Of a stretch of 64,000 nucleotides of DNA, positions 60,627 through 64,000 are shown piece by piece (position 1 is the stretch's first letter; every line of letters begins with the position of its first letter). The notes beneath the pieces were generated by a model that was not told the origin of the DNA, ran no database searches, and worked only from the letters and a program-made list of their open reading frames with translations. The position numbers and the translations under genes were made by a program. This stretch comes from Malania oleifera (taxonomy: Eukaryota > Streptophyta > Magnoliopsida > Santalales > Ximeniaceae): NCBI RefSeq assembly GCF_029873635.1, contig NC_080423.1, positions 106,811,988-106,875,987 of the forward strand, given 5' to 3'.

Positions 60627-61273
60627 TAGGGCTGCAAATGAGCTGAGTTGAGTCGATCCTTACCATGCTTAAGCTTGTTTATTAAATTTTTAAGGGAGCT
60701 TGAGCTTGAGCCAAGCTTAGACTGAACTTTAATATACTTGCCCAAACTTGTCTATTGTGCAATGAATGAGCTCACGAGCCCTTACCTAGCTGAGCTATTG
60801 AGATGCTAACTAACGATTTGGTTTTTTTGGAACCTCTTACTTTGTGAGGGGAGATGCTGTTTGGGTTTTGTTAGGAAAAAAGGTAGAAAGGGGCTCTTAT
60901 TAATAATGCTTTAGAGTTTTTTCGCCCCCACCAAGTTAGCCTATTGACCTTGGGCATTGTCTTTATTACTAAGTTTAGGTTGTTGAATTTGAGCTACATG
61001 AGCTCATACCCAAACAATCCCTACTTTTAAGCCCACTGTAGTCTATCAACTCAATTCGACCTTATTTAATTAGCTAAAAAATGAGTATAATCCAAGCCTA
61101 TTAAACTAGCCTTAACTAAGACTTAGAACTGAGCCGCTCACGAGCCAAACCCTTTTCTGTTCAAATTTGGATCCAAAATTGGGCTTCAGAATGCTCATTT
61201 GTGTAATGAATGGGCTCGTAATGAGCCAAGCTCTTGAGCTGCTTATGAGCAACTTGGTTCATTTCCAATCCTA
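60627..61273. mobile_element. hAT-type MITE in mTERF unit 3
   Basis: A 647-bp insert relative to units 1 and 2. It starts TAGGGCTGCAAATGAGC and ends GGTTCATTTCCAATCCTA. Flanks TTGCCAAG and TTGCCAGT form an imperfect 8-bp duplication. The interior is rich in GAGCTTGAGC/GAGCCAAGCT text in both orientations, typical of hAT subterminal repeats. Confidence 0.75.
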
Positions 61274-61619
61274 TTGCCAGTGCATGTTATCATCCTTGGA
61301 ATTTGATATCTTGTTAAGGGCTTGTGCTTTGGTGTGCATGAGCAGGTGGTGCTATTCTTGCTTCAACTAAAACTAAGGTTGGCATTATGCTCACATAAAA
61401 GCAGGGTAAGATTGTGTATACTGTATGACCCTCCCCCCTACCCTTGTAAAGCGAGGAGCCTTATGGCCCAGGGATGCCCTTTTCTTTTCCATAACTAGTA
61501 ATTTTTACATAGTTAAGCATGTAACTGATTGTTTTAGAAAGATGGTCAGGAAACGATAAGGATCAAATCAAAGGCGAATTGAGGTATGTGATAGGTAGGA
61601 ATTATCTTAATTTTATGTT

Positions 61620-61950
61620 GGCCAAAGACATTAACCTCCCTTGACTTTGGCAAAAAAAAGACGGATCCCCCTCCCCTCTCTTTCGGAGATTTCAAAAATC
61701 TCACAAACATCCCTTGAGATTTCAAAATTTTCATAGAGTTCCACTGAAATTTGATTTTTAGGACACTTGGACCTCTAAAAAGATTTTTTTTTTGCCAAAC
61801 TTAAAGAGGAAGTTTGTATCTTTTTGGAAAACCTCAAGGATATTTGTGCAAATTTTGAAACCTAAGGGAAGGGTCTCTTGGATTTTTGAAATCTTAAGGG
61901 AGGTCCATGTCTTTTAGTCAAACTTCAGGGAAGGTTATTGTCTTTTACCC
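61620..61950. mobile_element. Mutator-like MITE in mTERF unit 3
   Basis: About 331 bp absent from units 1 and 2. Inverted ends are GGCCAAAGACATTAACC and (complement) GGGTAAAAGACAATAACC, extending inward to about 30 bp. Flanks TTTTATGTT and TTCTATGTT suggest a 9-bp duplication, the Mutator length. Inner TTGAGATTTCAAAA/TTTTGAAACCTAAGGGA blocks are also inverted. Confidence 0.65.
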
Positions 61951-64000
61951 TTTTCTATGTTTTATTCCCTTTTCTTTGAAGGGCTGAAGTTTGGTTTTGT
62001 TGAACTAGCTTTGCTTATGTTACTCAAATAGAGATGCTCAAGGGAGCATGTACCACTGTACTAGTGTCAATTGGTCCATCCTTTATTGGCATTATGATTT
62101 ATGAGATCAATGATTTACCTGGTGAACGATGCCATTGCCTCAATTGGCTTGCTAGGGAACCTCTTTTCGTTTTGTTTTGTTTTTTTTTTTTTTAATGAAC
62201 ACTACACATTCAGGCATATCTACCCCCCCCCCCCCCAAAAAAAAAAAAAACCAAAGATAAAAAATAAAAAAACCAAGACGGAGCATATGTAAAGCCTAAT
62301 TAACACTAAAGATCAAATCTCAATTATTGCATTTTTTTCCAGCTTTCTTTACTTTTCCAAAATTGTCCGCACCCTTTTGCACGTCCACTGACGCAATGAT
62401 GGCTTGATCAAATTTATAGTTTTCTCAGCATCATTTCCACTTTTCTTTCACCTTCATTACTTGTCATATGCACTGGAATTGGGGAGCTATTTGGCACCTA
62501 AACATTCTTATGAGACAGATTGTGGTACATATCCTATTTTACTATTGTATTCCCTCAACTTGCAGTTTCTTTTGGCTTCTGTCTGCTGAGAGTACTATAT
62601 ACATTACTCTCTCTCCTCCAAAGGGAATTTGTGCATTGCCTAGAGCTGTGACAAGCTGATGCATCCTCAACTCTATGCCTATGCCAGGTAGGAATTGCAT
62701 AGTGATTGCTGAAGTACGTCAATAAAGCTAATTTTTTTGGTTGCCATAAGTGGATAAGAGGATAGAGATTTAAATCCTACCTATATTTAAAGTGTCAGTT
62801 TTTTGAAAAATAAAAATAGAAGAAATATCATGAGAGAAAGAAGAGTACAATAGTTGAGAACAAGGTATCATTCTACAGAGAACAGAAGAACGAGCAAGCA
62901 CTTGCTGCAAAATGATGAACCAAGAACAGATGAAATCTCAAGCTAACAATACCAACTTACCCTGCTGATACAGGGACATGTTGGAATTTCTTTGTAGTAA
63001 AAAAAATGCTTGAGATGCCTTTTAAGGGTTTGAATATCCTGTGTTTCCAAATTTACAATGATATTTACTTTTAGTATGCATTATATGAAACCAAATCACT
63101 CTAGGTTTACTTTGTGGCTGAAAATTGTGGTAGTTAGGGGAGTTTACTGTTTGATGCTCGTGTTAATTAGTTCTTTATTATTTTTAATTAATTGCCTTTC
63201 CTAACAACAACCAAGTCTTTTTTGTTGCTGGGCAGTGTTGACTACAAGAATCCTCTTTTGCTAATGTGAATGATCTAGGAATGGATCCTACATTCTTCTG
63301 TTGTACCCTAAAAAGACATTTTCTATTAAATGTGTTCTTACATATAAAGGATTTTTTTTTTCAAAAAACTATTTTCGTGAATATTTTGTTGATATTACCA
63401 TACTAATGTTAGATGTTTCAAATTTTTTTTTTTTAAAATCTGTTTAATAAATGTTATATAATAGTTGTCAATTTTATTTTAATTACGTATATGTTAAATT
63501 TAATATGTTAATTTGAATGTTTTTAAAATATTAATTGCTACTTTGACGGTTTGTATTTATGATGCTGAAAGTTATACTTAATTTTACTTATATAAATTGT
63601 TATCCAACTTCATTTCAAGATATGGGTTTTCTTCTTTGAAATAACTCTTATCTTCTACTCTTTCTTGAGATTTTTTTTTTTTTTTGGGGTAACTAAATGA
63701 CACTACATCTCTTATAACTCCGTCTTTGTGAGTGCACACAAAACTGAGCCAATTGAGTAATCTTAGAGGTCGTGTGCACAATGACTATATGCATCGAGAA
63801 ATGTTCACTGTAGGTGCGAAATTGGCTTTAAGGACAGTGGTCCTTCAAGACTACTACGTCTTAGCTTTTGATAAGTAATTATATTTTTTATTTAATATTA
63901 ATTTTATTAGTAAATATGTTTCCTTTTATTATATTTCCAACATATTTTCCCCTCAATCAGAGAAGGCCTTAAAAAAAACTCTTTTCCCTATAGATAGGCT

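Larger units (their letters stand above)
58560..64000 (+). repeat. mTERF segmental duplication, unit 3 (runs to the window end)
   Basis: Homologous to units 1 and 2 from just upstream of the gene to near the window end, but more diverged, with two private MITEs (60627-61273, 61620-61950). Shared landmarks include TGTCATGCCATCT-like text near 60197, GCATTGCCTAGAGCTGTGA near 62633 and the RTE tail fragment near 63205. Confidence 0.85.
60058..64000. other. Downstream flank of mTERF copy 3
   Basis: Noncoding, matching units 1 and 2 apart from the two MITEs. A direct repeat of about 60 bp (TTAACTTGTTTGCCTGACTA..) occurs at 60390-60486. Poly-C/poly-A runs lie near 62224-62250. No additional gene seen up to the window end. 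Confidence 0.6.

Overview
The window looks like nuclear DNA of a flowering plant, probably a dicot. It is AT-rich, its genes have introns with GT..AG borders, and it is packed with plant-type LTR retrotransposon remains, L1 and RTE LINEs, a tRNA-headed SINE and hAT/Mutator-like MITEs. No species can be named from the sequence alone. I see five genes that look intact: two tandem copies of NOP56 (minus strand) and three tandem copies of an organelle-targeted mTERF gene (plus strand). I found no canonical tRNA, rRNA or CRISPR.

Layout. 55-7600 is a four-level nest: a Copia (SIRE/Maximus-like) LTR holds a 2.1-kb solo LTR, which holds a second solo LTR of the same kind, which holds a hAT MITE; all three inserted elements have readable target-site duplications. 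7.6-10.7 kb is AT-rich spacer. 10.7-22 kb is NOP56 copy 1, whose first intron has collected a solo Copia LTR, a 3-kb L1 LINE and a complete 270-bp miniature LTR retrotransposon. 23.3-29.4 kb is AT-rich spacer with MITEs and a perfect 79-bp tandem duplication. 29.4-34.6 kb is NOP56 copy 2, free of those insertions but with its own MITE. 35.6-37.7 kb is another 2.1-kb solo LTR, followed by a SINE with 17-bp target duplications.

39.1-64 kb is a triplicated block. Each unit has an mTERF gene and 4-6 kb of downstream sequence (39.1-45.2, 49.3-55.5, 58.5-64 kb). Units 1 and 2 are close; unit 3 is older. Later insertions distinguish the units: an L1 tail, an RTE LINE and a solo LTR at unit 1, an ORF1-type LINE in unit 2, a solo LTR between units 2 and 3, and two MITEs in unit 3. 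Empty sites in sister units prove several of these insertions.

Function. NOP56 is a core box C/D snoRNP protein used in rRNA 2'-O-methylation and processing. The mTERF proteins are predicted to bind mitochondrial or plastid nucleic acid. The two families are neighbours, with no sign of a shared pathway.

The least expected signals are in the LTRs. Six LTRs of two unrelated types carry clusters of GTCGAC-centred palindromes just upstream of a TATA box. The 2.1-kb LTRs also carry a tandem-repeat block at nearly the same internal position but with a different repeat unit in each copy.
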